Below, piece by piece: positions 1 through 6,473 of a stretch of 64,000 nt of DNA. The notes under the pieces were generated by a model. The model was given only the letters and a program-made list of their open reading frames with translations, did not search any database and had not been told where the DNA came from. The translations under genes were made by a program, and so were the position numbers. This DNA is from an uncultured Marmoricola sp. GTDB lineage: Bacteria > Actinomycetota > Actinomycetes > Propionibacteriales > Nocardioidaceae. The stretch lies in the NCBI GenBank assembly GCA_937868075.1, contig CALMLL010000033.1, forward strand, positions 26,546 to 90,545, read 5' to 3'. Positions within the stretch are counted from its first letter, which is position 1; every line of letters starts with the position of its first letter.

Positions 1-495
1 GCACCGGTCATCAACGGGATCCGCCTGGCCGGCGGGTCGGTCTTCGCCCCTGACCAGGCGCTGGCGCACCTACGGGAGACCGAGAACGACTGGTGTGGCT
101 GGTTGACCGTCTTCCGCCGCAACGCCAGCTGGAGTGAGCAGGTCCCGTGGAAGACCAAGGAACGAGCGGCCTACATCGTGGCCCGCCTGGTCGAGGCGTT
201 CCTCGAGCGTGCCGACGTCGACGAGCTCCTGGCCGCGCACCGGGCTCATCACGCGCCGGCGAGAATCGCACGTCACGAGGACAACCTGCGCCGGGTCGAA
301 GCCGAGCTGACCGAGTGGCGGAGCCGGCGTGACCTCGAGCGGCAGCAGCTGGACCGCCAGCTCGCCTTCGCTCGCGCCGACGAGCAGCGCCAGGACAGTA
401 TCGACTCGCCGCGGTGGAGGGACTACTCCACCGCGGCGACCCGCGACGGTGAGATGTTCCTGATCTCGACGGTCGGGGCCCGGCGGCCCGCGTGA
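1..495 (+). CDS. 3' part of an unrecognised gene, coiled-coil protein
   Basis: The reading frame is open from the first base, so the start lies outside the window; the visible part is 164 codons ending in TGA at 493-495. An ATG at position 103 is possible, but the upstream residues look equally protein-like, so the gene is probably truncated by the window edge. A charged Arg/Glu-rich helix follows, with heptad-like spacing around the region coded by 280-390, which suggests a coiled coil. No catalytic motif is visible. It points tail-to-tail at the WhiB-like gene 6 bp further on. I do not recognise the family. Confidence 0.6.
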   Translation, partial: APVINGIRLAGGSVFAPDQALAHLRETENDWCGWLTVFRRNASWSEQVPWKTKERAAYIVARLVEAFLERADVDELLAAHRAHHAPARIARHEDNLRRVEAELTEWRSRRDLERQQLDRQLAFARADEQRQDSIDSPRWRDYSTAATRDGEMFLISTVGARRPA

Positions 496-500
496 GTGGC

Positions 501-815
501 TCAGCTGGCGAGCTTCTTCATCGGATGGCGGTGGATCCAGTGGGCCGGTTTCTCGGTCCCCTTCACCCACGCGGATCCGGCGGCGATCCCGGTGTATTCG
601 TCGGCTTCAGCCCAGGCTCGGCACTCGGCCACGATCGGGCAGCCAGCACAGATCTTCACCAGCGGCTCAGCCGCCGCCCAGGCCTTGGACTGGGAGCCGG
701 CTGCCGCGTGCAGCTGCTCCTGGCGGTTCCACATCTTGCCCTGGCCGGCGCACGCGGCAGCGACCAGCCGCACCGATGCCGCCTGCGCCAGGGCTTCCTT
801 GCGCCGTGAGCTCAC
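501..815 (-). CDS. WhiB-family iron-sulphur regulator
   Basis: WhiB-like proteins bind a [4Fe-4S] cluster through four cysteines and act with the primary sigma factor as transcription regulators. This 104-residue protein has Cys22 and then Cys56-x2-Cys59-x5-Cys65, the CxxC-x5-C signature of the family. The first spacing (33 residues) is longer than usual, and the G-[VI]-W-G-G turn is replaced by TGIAAGSAW. The GTG start overlaps the stop of the upstream two-helix membrane gene (GTGA), so it is translated as the last gene of the operon with the FtsK-like ATPase. It probably regulates transfer genes. The family call is firm; the target is inferred. Confidence 0.85.
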   Translation of the reverse strand: MSSRRKEALAQAASVRLVAAACAGQGKMWNRQEQLHAAAGSQSKAWAAAEPLVKICAGCPIVAECRAWAEADEYTGIAAGSAWVKGTEKPAHWIHRHPMKKLAS

Positions 816-1135
816 GCCAGCTCCTCACGGCGGCGGGCGATCGCGCGGCGGGCCGAGCTGACCGCTGTGACCACGACGGCGAGGATCACCGCGGCGAGGA
901 TCGCTAGCCGCGGTACGTCCAGCCCTGCGCCGGCAGCGCCGGGGATCTGAAGGAGCGGGTCTGCCTTCGCGGCCACCAAGACCTGGTGCTCAACCAGCCA
1001 GGTGGCTCCCTTGAGCCAGAACGTGCCGGCAGAAGCGGCCACGATCCCCAGCAGCGCCAGACCGACATGGATCAGCAGGACCTCCTCCTCTGGAGTGTCG
1101 GCCATTCCGTTGCCTCGGTAGGGGGTGTTGCTCAT
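812..1135 (-). CDS. small two-helix membrane protein of the transfer operon
   Basis: A 107-residue protein with two hydrophobic stretches (about residues 19-40 and 74-93) and a basic C-terminal tail (RRAIARRREELA). Its ATG overlaps the TGA of the FtsK-like gene by four bases, and its own stop overlaps the WhiB start, so the three genes are translationally coupled. A much longer frame runs upstream of this ATG, but it is only the alternative frame of the ATPase gene. Probably a small accessory membrane subunit of the conjugation machine; I do not recognise a family. Confidence 0.75.
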   Translation of the reverse strand: MSNTPYRGNGMADTPEEEVLLIHVGLALLGIVAASAGTFWLKGATWLVEHQVLVAAKADPLLQIPGAAGAGLDVPRLAILAAVILAVVVTAVSSARRAIARRREELA

Positions 1136-3339
1136 GCGTCCTCCTCGGGTCGGCGCACCTCGACGTAGTTGTCGTCGGGCAGCGAGATGGATCCGGACTC
1201 GTCGCCGTCGCCTCGCCAGGAGACGGCGATCATGCCAGGGGCTGCGAGGTCTTCCTCGGGTGGCTCGTCGACGACGACCCACTCCCCTGCGCCGTCCTCG
1301 ACCTGGATGAGGTCGCCGACGACCAGGTCGCGGGCCGCGCAGCTGACCGGGGGCGCGTAGCCGACGTACTCGTCGAGCTCCCACGTCGAGCCGCTGTGCT
1401 GCTGCTCGTCCTCGGCCTCGTCCTGCTCGAGCGCGTCGACCAGGCGCAGGTGCGGGCGTGCGCAGGGTCCGGGATGGTCGGTGGTGCTGATCCCCAGGGA
1501 GGCCATGGTTGAGGAGAGCTCGCGGCCGTCGGCTGCGCCTTCGCCCTGGGCGCCGGAGAGCGGGTCGAGGTCGGGTCGGTTCTCGGCCAGGTCCCAGACG
1601 GCTCGGGCGTAGTCGCGGAAGGTCGGTGGGGTCGGCTCGCCGCCGTCGAGGTCGACCAGCGGCTCGGGGGGCACGATGACCAGCCGGGGCCAGCGCGCTT
1701 CGGCTGGGCGGATCGCCTCGAGCAGCTGGCGTTCCTCGGAGCCCTCCTCGGCGGTGATGTCGGGGAAGCGGTAGCACTGCACCTCGACTGGCTTGCCGTC
1801 CTCGTGGGTGGCGGTGGCTCGGCCGGTGCGGGCCCGCGGAAGGCTGACCCCGACCGCGGGGTTCTCCCACATCATCATGGCGCCCTGCGGGCTCAGCCGG
1901 CCCATGGAGATTCGGAAGCCGAAGTTGTCCCTCATCTCGCCGCCGAGGAACTCGGCGTCGGGCCGCTGGGTAGACAGCACCAGGTGGATCCGGGCGGTGC
2001 GTGCCTTGCGGGCGAGGGAAGCGACCTCGGCCAGAGTCGGTGGCTTGGTGGGGTCGCCCTTGACCTTGATCTGGGCGTACCACTCGAAGAGGTTGGAGCG
2101 GAACTCGGCGAACTCGTCGAGGAAGACCACCAGCGGCTCGAAGTCGTTGACGGTCGCCTTCCCCTCCTCGATCAGCTGGTAGCGGTACTCCATCAGCTCC
2201 CAGACTCGGCGGATCAGCGCCACCTGCTGGGGGATGCTGCCGGCGACGATCTGCACGTTGGGCCATGTGCGGAAGTCCAGGAACTCCACCCGCTTGGCAT
2301 CGAGCACCCAGACCGGCCATCCGTACTGGGTGATCTGCCCCAGCAGCGCGTGCGCGGTTGAGGTCTTGCCGGTGCCGGTGCCTCCGGTGAGCATCGCCTG
2401 GGGAACCCGGGCCGGGTACCAGAGGATCTCGCGGCCGTCCTCGTCGATGGCGCACGGGATCTTGACCTGGCGGTAGTTGCGCAGCAGGTCCTCGGTGTCC
2501 TCGGGTGCGCGAGGTGGGAGCCAGACGCTGGAGGGCAACGTCGGGCGCACCTCGAAGCGGACCTCGTCTCCTTCCAGGTCCCAGACCGCTCTCCATCGTC
2601 CGGGCATCATCGTCGAGATCACCCGCTCGATCCGGTTGCGGTACCCGGAGGCGGCCAGCTTCGCGCCGGCCTGGTGGGTGACCGTGAGGGAGCGCAGCTC
2701 CTCACCGTCCAGCTCGACGCCGGTGACCTTCGCGGTCGGGCCGATCAGTTCGGTGATGGCCCGCTCGGCGCGCACCTGGGAGTAGGGCGGCTCCTCGTGC
2801 CCGGTCTGCTCCTTGGTCACCAAGGTGAGCCAGAGCGTGCATCGGCGGGGCTCGTGCCTGGCGACCTCGTAGCGGGCCAGCATTCGGGAGTCCAGGACCG
2901 CGAGGATCTCGCTCTTCCACATCGGGTCGCTGTCGGGCGCGCCAGGTGCGTAGTGGATCCGCACCTTCGCCGGCAGGCCGGGCCACCGGTTGGTCCACTT
3001 GGTCATCTTCACGATGCGCCTGTCCAGGTGGCGCACACCCAGCAACGGGGCCAGCGCCTCGAGCACCTTGTCCTCGAGCTCGCGGCGCAACTTGGTGCGT
3101 TGGCCGGTCACCGCTAGGGCTGCTCCCCCGCCGACACCGAGCAGCAACGACGGAACATCCAGCCCCGGGTACCCGACCAGCGGCGCGGCTCCGAAACCAG
3201 CGACGCCCGCGGCGGTGAGCAGGGCCGCATCTCGTAGGTGCGTGGTCGGCCGCGACGGGACCTTCGCGGCCGGCGCCGGCGCCGCAGCCGAAGGCCGCGG
3301 CGGACTTGGGCGGCGCTGAAGTGTTCGAGCTGCCGGCAT
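1132..3339 (-). CDS. FtsK/HerA-type coupling ATPase (TcpA/VirD4 role)
   Basis: A 735-residue DNA-pumping ATPase. A proline-rich N-terminus is followed by two hydrophobic segments (about residues 38-80), a mixed domain, then the P-loop GGTGTGKTS near residue 315 and Walker B LVVFLDEFAEF near 400. The later motif LVLSTQRPDAEFL is the sensor-like segment typical of FtsK/SpoIIIE and TcpA proteins. In Tcp-type conjugation systems this enzyme couples substrate DNA to the channel. The start is supported by AAGGAGG seven bases upstream. The C-terminal 200 residues are acidic and lack a recognisable FtsK gamma domain. It heads its own operon (membrane protein, WhiB) and is transcribed in the same direction as the main secretion operon. 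Confidence 0.88.
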   Translation of the reverse strand: MPAARTLQRRPSPPRPSAAAPAPAAKVPSRPTTHLRDAALLTAAGVAGFGAAPLVGYPGLDVPSLLLGVGGGAALAVTGQRTKLRRELEDKVLEALAPLLGVRHLDRRIVKMTKWTNRWPGLPAKVRIHYAPGAPDSDPMWKSEILAVLDSRMLARYEVARHEPRRCTLWLTLVTKEQTGHEEPPYSQVRAERAITELIGPTAKVTGVELDGEELRSLTVTHQAGAKLAASGYRNRIERVISTMMPGRWRAVWDLEGDEVRFEVRPTLPSSVWLPPRAPEDTEDLLRNYRQVKIPCAIDEDGREILWYPARVPQAMLTGGTGTGKTSTAHALLGQITQYGWPVWVLDAKRVEFLDFRTWPNVQIVAGSIPQQVALIRRVWELMEYRYQLIEEGKATVNDFEPLVVFLDEFAEFRSNLFEWYAQIKVKGDPTKPPTLAEVASLARKARTARIHLVLSTQRPDAEFLGGEMRDNFGFRISMGRLSPQGAMMMWENPAVGVSLPRARTGRATATHEDGKPVEVQCYRFPDITAEEGSEERQLLEAIRPAEARWPRLVIVPPEPLVDLDGGEPTPPTFRDYARAVWDLAENRPDLDPLSGAQGEGAADGRELSSTMASLGISTTDHPGPCARPHLRLVDALEQDEAEDEQQHSGSTWELDEYVGYAPPVSCAARDLVVGDLIQVEDGAGEWVVVDEPPEEDLAAPGMIAVSWRGDGDESGSISLPDDNYVEVRRPEEDA

Positions 3340-3402
3340 ACCGGCCTCCTTCTGATCGGATCTTTCGTCCTCGATCAGGAAGGTGCGCGCGCCCAGTGGG
3401 CT

Positions 3403-3567
3403 GTGACGCCGGGCAGGTGTGGAAGTGGTGTGGCAGTGGTGGGGGGTTGTTGCCCGTCAACTGGCGGTGCGTTGTCGGGTCAGCGGAGTGGCAGCGGACG
3501 GGCCATGGATGAGGTGTGGGTCAGCAGTGAGGGGTCAGTCTTGCCCAAGCGAGGGGTCAGTTGGCCG
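3403..3567. repeat. 11-bp phased degenerate repeats upstream of the FtsK-like gene
   Basis: Reading in 11-bp steps from 3414 gives units beginning CAGGTG, GTGGTG (3425), GTGGTG (3436), TTGTTG (3447), CAACTG (3458) and GCGTTG (3469). Weaker units continue; GAGGGGTCAGT occurs twice exactly 22 bp apart (3529 and 3551). The same phased motif is found at 30721-31127 and 63340-63383. It occupies the promoter region of the minus-strand FtsK-like operon, so operator function is likely. The remainder of the gene-free stretch 3340-3785 holds the Xer-like site at 3722 and no convincing gene. Confidence 0.6.
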
Positions 3568-3721
3568 CTTGACGCGCCCCCTAAACTCGGCCTCGGGCAC
3601 GGTTCTCGAAGAGGTTCTGTCCGAGATCCGAGTTCAGTGCGCACCTCCAGCTCACTTTTCGCGGGGGTGCGCCCCCCTTGTCGAGATGCACTCAAGATTG
3701 AACTCTTGCGCAACTGGCGAC

Positions 3722-3752
3722 CTACGTAACATAAACGCCGCGTTATGCGTAG
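3722..3752. other. possible Xer/cer-like recombination site
   Basis: An imperfect palindrome that is AT-rich against its surroundings. CTACG and CGTAG form the outer ends, CATAA (3730-3734) and TTATG (3743-3747) the inner arms, with an 8-bp centre. E. coli dif has the same CATAA...TTATG inner arms with a 6-bp centre, and ColE1 cer has an 8-bp centre. It lies in a gene-free stretch. The resemblance is by eye only, and a simple operator or terminator is the alternative. Confidence 0.25.
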
Positions 3753-3785
3753 CGGCTTCTTCTCACCGGCCTCCGCTTATGCCGG

Positions 3786-4166
3786 TCACCCTCCTCCCCG
3801 GCGAGGGCCTTGGGGCCGCAACTCCGGATAACGCTCCAGCAACCACCGCCGGCGAGCCAACTGGTTCTCAAGGTAGATCCGCTCAGTCGTGGACGGCCGC
3901 GGCTCGCGGGCCAAAGCTCCGAGGATGTCCTCTCGCTCCGCCACGAGCCGACGACGCACTAGGCGGTACCGCTCGTGACAGAGCCGATCGTGGAACAGGG
4001 ACGGGCGACCACGACGCGGCGACCACACGCACACCTCCGAACACTCGGGGTTCATACACCGAGCCGAAGCCGGCGGCGCCAGCGCAAACCGCAGGTCATC
4101 GGCAACGGTGTCCAGCGTGGCGGCGGCACCACGACGCTCACGCAGCAGCCCATAGGTCGGCCTCAT
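3786..4166 (-). CDS. small zinc-finger protein, paralogue A
   Basis: A 126-residue basic protein with a cysteine cluster CMNPECSEVC followed by a further Cys about 20 residues on (RLCHERY), then a long charged helix ending in the motif YLENQ-RRRWLLERYP. It is clearly paralogous to the gene at 4731-5129: the start (MRP-GLLR-RRG), the Cys cluster, the GRP turn and the YLENQ...LWLLERYP helix are all shared. The second finger is degenerate here (FHDRLC against FCSRGC). No family name is recognised; a DNA- or RNA-binding role is inferred. An inverted repeat (CTTGCCC/GGGCAAG) lies about 78 bp upstream of the start. Confidence 0.65.
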   Translation of the reverse strand: MRPTYGLLRERRGAAATLDTVADDLRFALAPPASARCMNPECSEVCVWSPRRGRPSLFHDRLCHERYRLVRRRLVAEREDILGALAREPRPSTTERIYLENQLARRRWLLERYPELRPQGPRRGGG

Positions 4167-4202
4167 GAGGCCTTACCGTAGAGGAGCGCCGGAGGGCACA
4201 GC

Positions 4203-4529
4203 ATGGGCGGCGCTAAGACGCAGCAGACGGGGGCGAGGATGTCTTGCCCCAAGTTCGTGGGCAAGGGCTCACCGCCAGAGCGCCAGGAGACGCCTCGAGG
4301 TTGCCGATCCGACGACTGCCGGACCGCGCACACCGAGTATCGACGAGCCCGGCGCATCGCCGCGGCGCGGATCGACCGCGACGAGGGAGGGAGCCCTCAC
4401 CGCGACTCGCCACAGCTGCCCAATGCCCCCCGCCCGCGACCCATACGACCGAGAAGCTATGACGAGTCGCGGCGACCAGGGGAAACGGCCCCCTTCGGAG
4501 GCCGGGCAGCCCTTAGGCGGCGACCGTAG
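4203..4529 (+). CDS. possible small cysteine-motif protein
   Basis: A 108-codon plus-strand frame divergent from paralogue A. The start has a good ribosome site (GGAGGG, 7-8 bases before the ATG at 4203). The middle carries a GC-x3-DC-x2-AH-x2-Y-R pattern, resembling the small CxxxC...AxxxYxR proteins common in actinobacterial plasmids and phages. The C-terminal third is low-complexity Pro/Arg and weakens the case. The GGGCAAG inverted repeat at 4244-4266 lies inside this frame, so either the repeat is coding by chance or the gene is not real. Confidence 0.35.
   Translation: MGGAKTQQTGARMSCPKFVGKGSPPERQETPRGCRSDDCRTAHTEYRRARRIAAARIDRDEGGSPHRDSPQLPNAPRPRPIRPRSYDESRRPGETAPFGGRAALRRRP
4244..4266. 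promoter_or_regulatory. inverted repeat CTTGCCC-N9-GGGCAAG
   Basis: A perfect 7-bp inverted repeat, 78 bp upstream of the start of zinc-finger paralogue A (minus strand). An equivalent repeat with a 9-bp arm lies 70 bp upstream of paralogue B, and further GGGCAAG boxes occur at 16224-16297. The matched position before two paralogues favours an operator. Confidence 0.4.
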
Positions 4530-4640
4530 CCCTCGCGGTTCGGGGGTGCGGAGGTGGCCGGCGCACCGCAACCTGCACGACGACGCACGACGGGCCACGG
4601 CGTGCAAGATACCCCGCACGACGACGCGCAACTTCTACCG

Positions 4641-4668
4641 CATCTCGACAACTCTTGTTGTCGAGATG
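4641..4668. terminator. 12-bp perfect hairpin downstream of paralogue B
   Basis: CATCTCGACAAC and its exact complement are separated by a TCTT loop. The GTCGAGATG half-site is repeated directly at 4671-4679 and occurs once more at about 3680, downstream of paralogue A. The position some 60 bp past the stop of the minus-strand gene suits a terminator. The repeated half-sites leave a protein-binding site possible. The rest of 4530-4730 shows only short GCACGACGACGC direct repeats. Confidence 0.45.
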
Positions 4669-4730
4669 TCGTCGAGATGCAGGAGTGGGAATCGACCAAG
4701 CCGTTATAGAGGTCCATCGGTGGCTGCGCG

Positions 4731-5129
4731 TCACTGCTGAGCGTCTGCCGCATGGTCAAGGACCATCAATCTCGCCTGCTCCCTGTACGGCATGGGATAC
4801 CGCTCCAGCAGCCACAGTCGTCGACTGCGTTGGTTCTCAAGGTACTTCCGATCGACCGGGCCAGGCGCTCTCGCCAACGTGTCCTCAATAGCGGCGACCT
4901 CCTCCAGCAGCCGGGCGCGTTCACGATCGAACCGCTCTTGGCACCCGCGCGAGCAGAACCGCGCTGGACGACCGCCGGATGCCGGCCACTCGCAACTGCC
5001 GGGGCAGTTCGGCGCCATACAGCGTGTCTGTGTAGCCGGCTGAATGCTCGCCCGAAGATCGGCGAGCACGGTGGCCGATTGCGCACTCTCGCCCCGGCGG
5101 TCGCGGAGCACTCCGAATGAAGGTCTCAC
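4731..5129 (-). CDS. small zinc-finger protein, paralogue B
   Basis: A 132-residue paralogue of the gene at 3786-4166, with an intact double cysteine cluster: CMAPNCPGSC, then FCSRGC about 20 residues later, as expected of a treble-clef or FCS-type finger. A charged helix and the motif KYLENQRSRRLWLLERYP follow. It is preceded by the inverted repeat at 5199-5226. A role as a nucleic-acid-binding regulator is inferred from composition only. This copy keeps all cysteines, so it is the more likely functional member of the pair. Confidence 0.7.
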   Translation of the reverse strand: MRPSFGVLRDRRGESAQSATVLADLRASIQPATQTRCMAPNCPGSCEWPASGGRPARFCSRGCQERFDRERARLLEEVAAIEDTLARAPGPVDRKYLENQRSRRLWLLERYPMPYREQARLMVLDHAADAQQ

Positions 5130-5198
5130 AGCAGCCCAACGTAGGCGGAGAGCGACCCCCGCGCGAGGAGTTGTGCCCTATCGGCGGCGGGCCGCACC

Positions 5199-5226
5199 CT
5201 CTTGCCCTGAACACTCCGGGCAAGAG
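5199..5226. terminator. 9-bp inverted repeat CTCTTGCCC-N10-GGGCAAGAG
   Basis: A perfect hairpin 29 bp beyond the stop of the DUF2637 gene and 70 bp before the start of zinc-finger paralogue B, both on the minus strand. It can serve as terminator for the former. Its core matches the repeat upstream of paralogue A, so it may also be an operator. Confidence 0.45.
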
Positions 5227-5255
5227 CGTCGAGCCACCTCGCAGCATGACCCCGA

Positions 5256-6128
5256 TCAGGCCGATCGTTGGCCCATCTGCCCGGACTGGGCATCGGTCCG
5301 GGCAAGGGTTGCCAGTCGGGTTGCCCGTGAGGCTCCGCAGCCCAGTTCGTCCTGGATGGTCCGGCGTGAGGCTTGCCCGCCGGCGGCCTGGTCCAGGCGG
5401 CGGATGACCTCGATGGCGAGGGCGTCCTCGGTTCTTTCCGTGACCGGACGGGGTGGCTTGCCCGGGGCGGGCTTGTCGACCAGGTGCAGCTGCTCGCTCG
5501 TCGACGGGCGGGCCGGTCCGGGCTTCCCGCCGGCATGGGCGGTGGTGGACGGTCCGCTCGCGGGGAGCGGCGCGGACGTCGAGACGCTCCGGGATGAGGT
5601 GTGGGGCGATGCCTGGCTGGGCTCGGTCTGCTCGGAGGTGATGGTCTCGGGCGTCCCGGGCCGGGCAGGGGCGACTGGGGCGGCGGACCGGCGGGACATC
5701 GAGGCCAGCACCTCGATGCCTAGGGCCAGTGCGATCGGGGGCCAGGCGGCGACGGCGCGGGCGGTCCATGTCGGTTGGGCGCTGGCGATGTTGGCGGCCA
5801 GACTGGCGGCCAGGCCGAGGGCGAGCATGAGCCAGGTCAAGAAGGTGGTCCGCCGGCTGGCCTTGGAGTCGGCCAGGACGACCGCGGCCGCGGCGGCGAT
5901 CGCCCCGTCGATGCTGAGCGGGAGAAGCCAGGCGGTCAGCTCGGGTTCTCCGGCTGTGCGGGCGAGTGCCTGCACGTGGGAAAAGGAGATCACTGCGGCG
6001 GTGGCGGCCACCGTGGCCACGCCCAGGATGGCAGTCATCCGGCCGGTCTGGCGGGGCGGCGTTTGGGTCACGACGGCGTTCCGTTCTGCTTGAGGATGCG
6101 GGTGGGTGTGCGTTCTGGGAAAGGTCAT
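5256..6128 (-). CDS. DUF2637 membrane protein (plasmid transfer, SpdB-like)
   Basis: A 290-residue protein with four transmembrane helices (about residues 31-52, 66-86, 94-115, 122-143) containing PLSIDGAIAAAAAV and the helix order typical of DUF2637 proteins. These are encoded on actinobacterial plasmids and include Spd-type spread proteins. A long Pro/Ser/Thr linker leads to a C-terminal helix-turn-helix-like segment (residues about 240-285, ASRRTIQDELGCGASRATRL), so the protein may bind DNA at the membrane. The ribosome site at the ATG is weak, and a GTG about 19 codons in is an alternative. Intrinsic hairpin just downstream. Confidence 0.8.
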   Translation of the reverse strand: MTFPRTHTHPHPQAERNAVVTQTPPRQTGRMTAILGVATVAATAAVISFSHVQALARTAGEPELTAWLLPLSIDGAIAAAAAVVLADSKASRRTTFLTWLMLALGLAASLAANIASAQPTWTARAVAAWPPIALALGIEVLASMSRRSAAPVAPARPGTPETITSEQTEPSQASPHTSSRSVSTSAPLPASGPSTTAHAGGKPGPARPSTSEQLHLVDKPAPGKPPRPVTERTEDALAIEVIRRLDQAAGGQASRRTIQDELGCGASRATRLATLARTDAQSGQMGQRSA

Positions 6129-6165
6129 TTCGGGGCGGTCTGTGACGGGGGTCAGTGCGGCGATC

Positions 6166-6181
6166 TACGCTCGATCGCATG
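6166..6181 (+). promoter_or_regulatory. -10 box of a probable leaderless promoter
   Basis: TACGCT at 6166-6171 lies seven bases before the ATG at 6179, and there is no ribosome site, the arrangement of leaderless actinobacterial mRNAs. A matching -35 is poor (TGTGAC with a 19-bp spacer). Confidence 0.4.
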
Positions 6182-6472
6182 TCGATGTCGGGCCAGGCCG
6201 GGCCACCGGTCCGGGCCGAGATTCCGTTGAAGGACCGCCCGGTCAACGGGGTCGCGCGGGAGGAGCCTGCTCCGGCTGACGCTCCGGCGAGGCAGCGGTG
6301 GTGCGTGGTGAACCATCCGGTGCATGGTCTGGCGCAGGGGCTGGTGTTGCAGTGGGCGCAGGATCAGCGAGGGTGGGTTGCCCTGGTGGTGTTCGTGCTC
6401 GAGCAGGCCGGGGGGGACGTGACGGTTCAGGAGTGGCTGCCCGCGGACCGGTTGCGGGCAGCGAGTGCGTGA
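6179..6472 (+). CDS. hypothetical protein opposite the transfer operon
   Basis: A 97-residue protein coded on the plus strand between two minus-strand transfer genes. It has a Pro/Ala-rich N-terminus, then a compact region with conserved-looking aromatic positions (RWCVVNHPVHGLAQGLVLQW, then GWVALVVFVLEQ and VTVQEWLPADRLR), plausibly a small beta-barrel. The second half reads like a folded protein rather than an antisense shadow. It starts leaderless at 6179; an earlier ATG at 6155 precedes the -10 box. It ends two bases before the convergent wall-hydrolase stop. Family unknown. Confidence 0.6.
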   Translation: MSMSGQAGPPVRAEIPLKDRPVNGVAREEPAPADAPARQRWCVVNHPVHGLAQGLVLQWAQDQRGWVALVVFVLEQAGGDVTVQEWLPADRLRAASA

Positions 6473-6473
6473 G

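Noticed and set aside
1136..2596. Long minus-strand frame upstream of the two-helix membrane gene
   Set aside because: It is the alternative frame of the FtsK-like ATPase; only the part after the ATG at 1135 reads like a real protein.
3480..3713. 77-codon minus-strand frame before the FtsK-like gene
   Set aside because: No ribosome site, Ser/Arg/Pro-rich product, and it overlaps the phased repeats and the promoter region.
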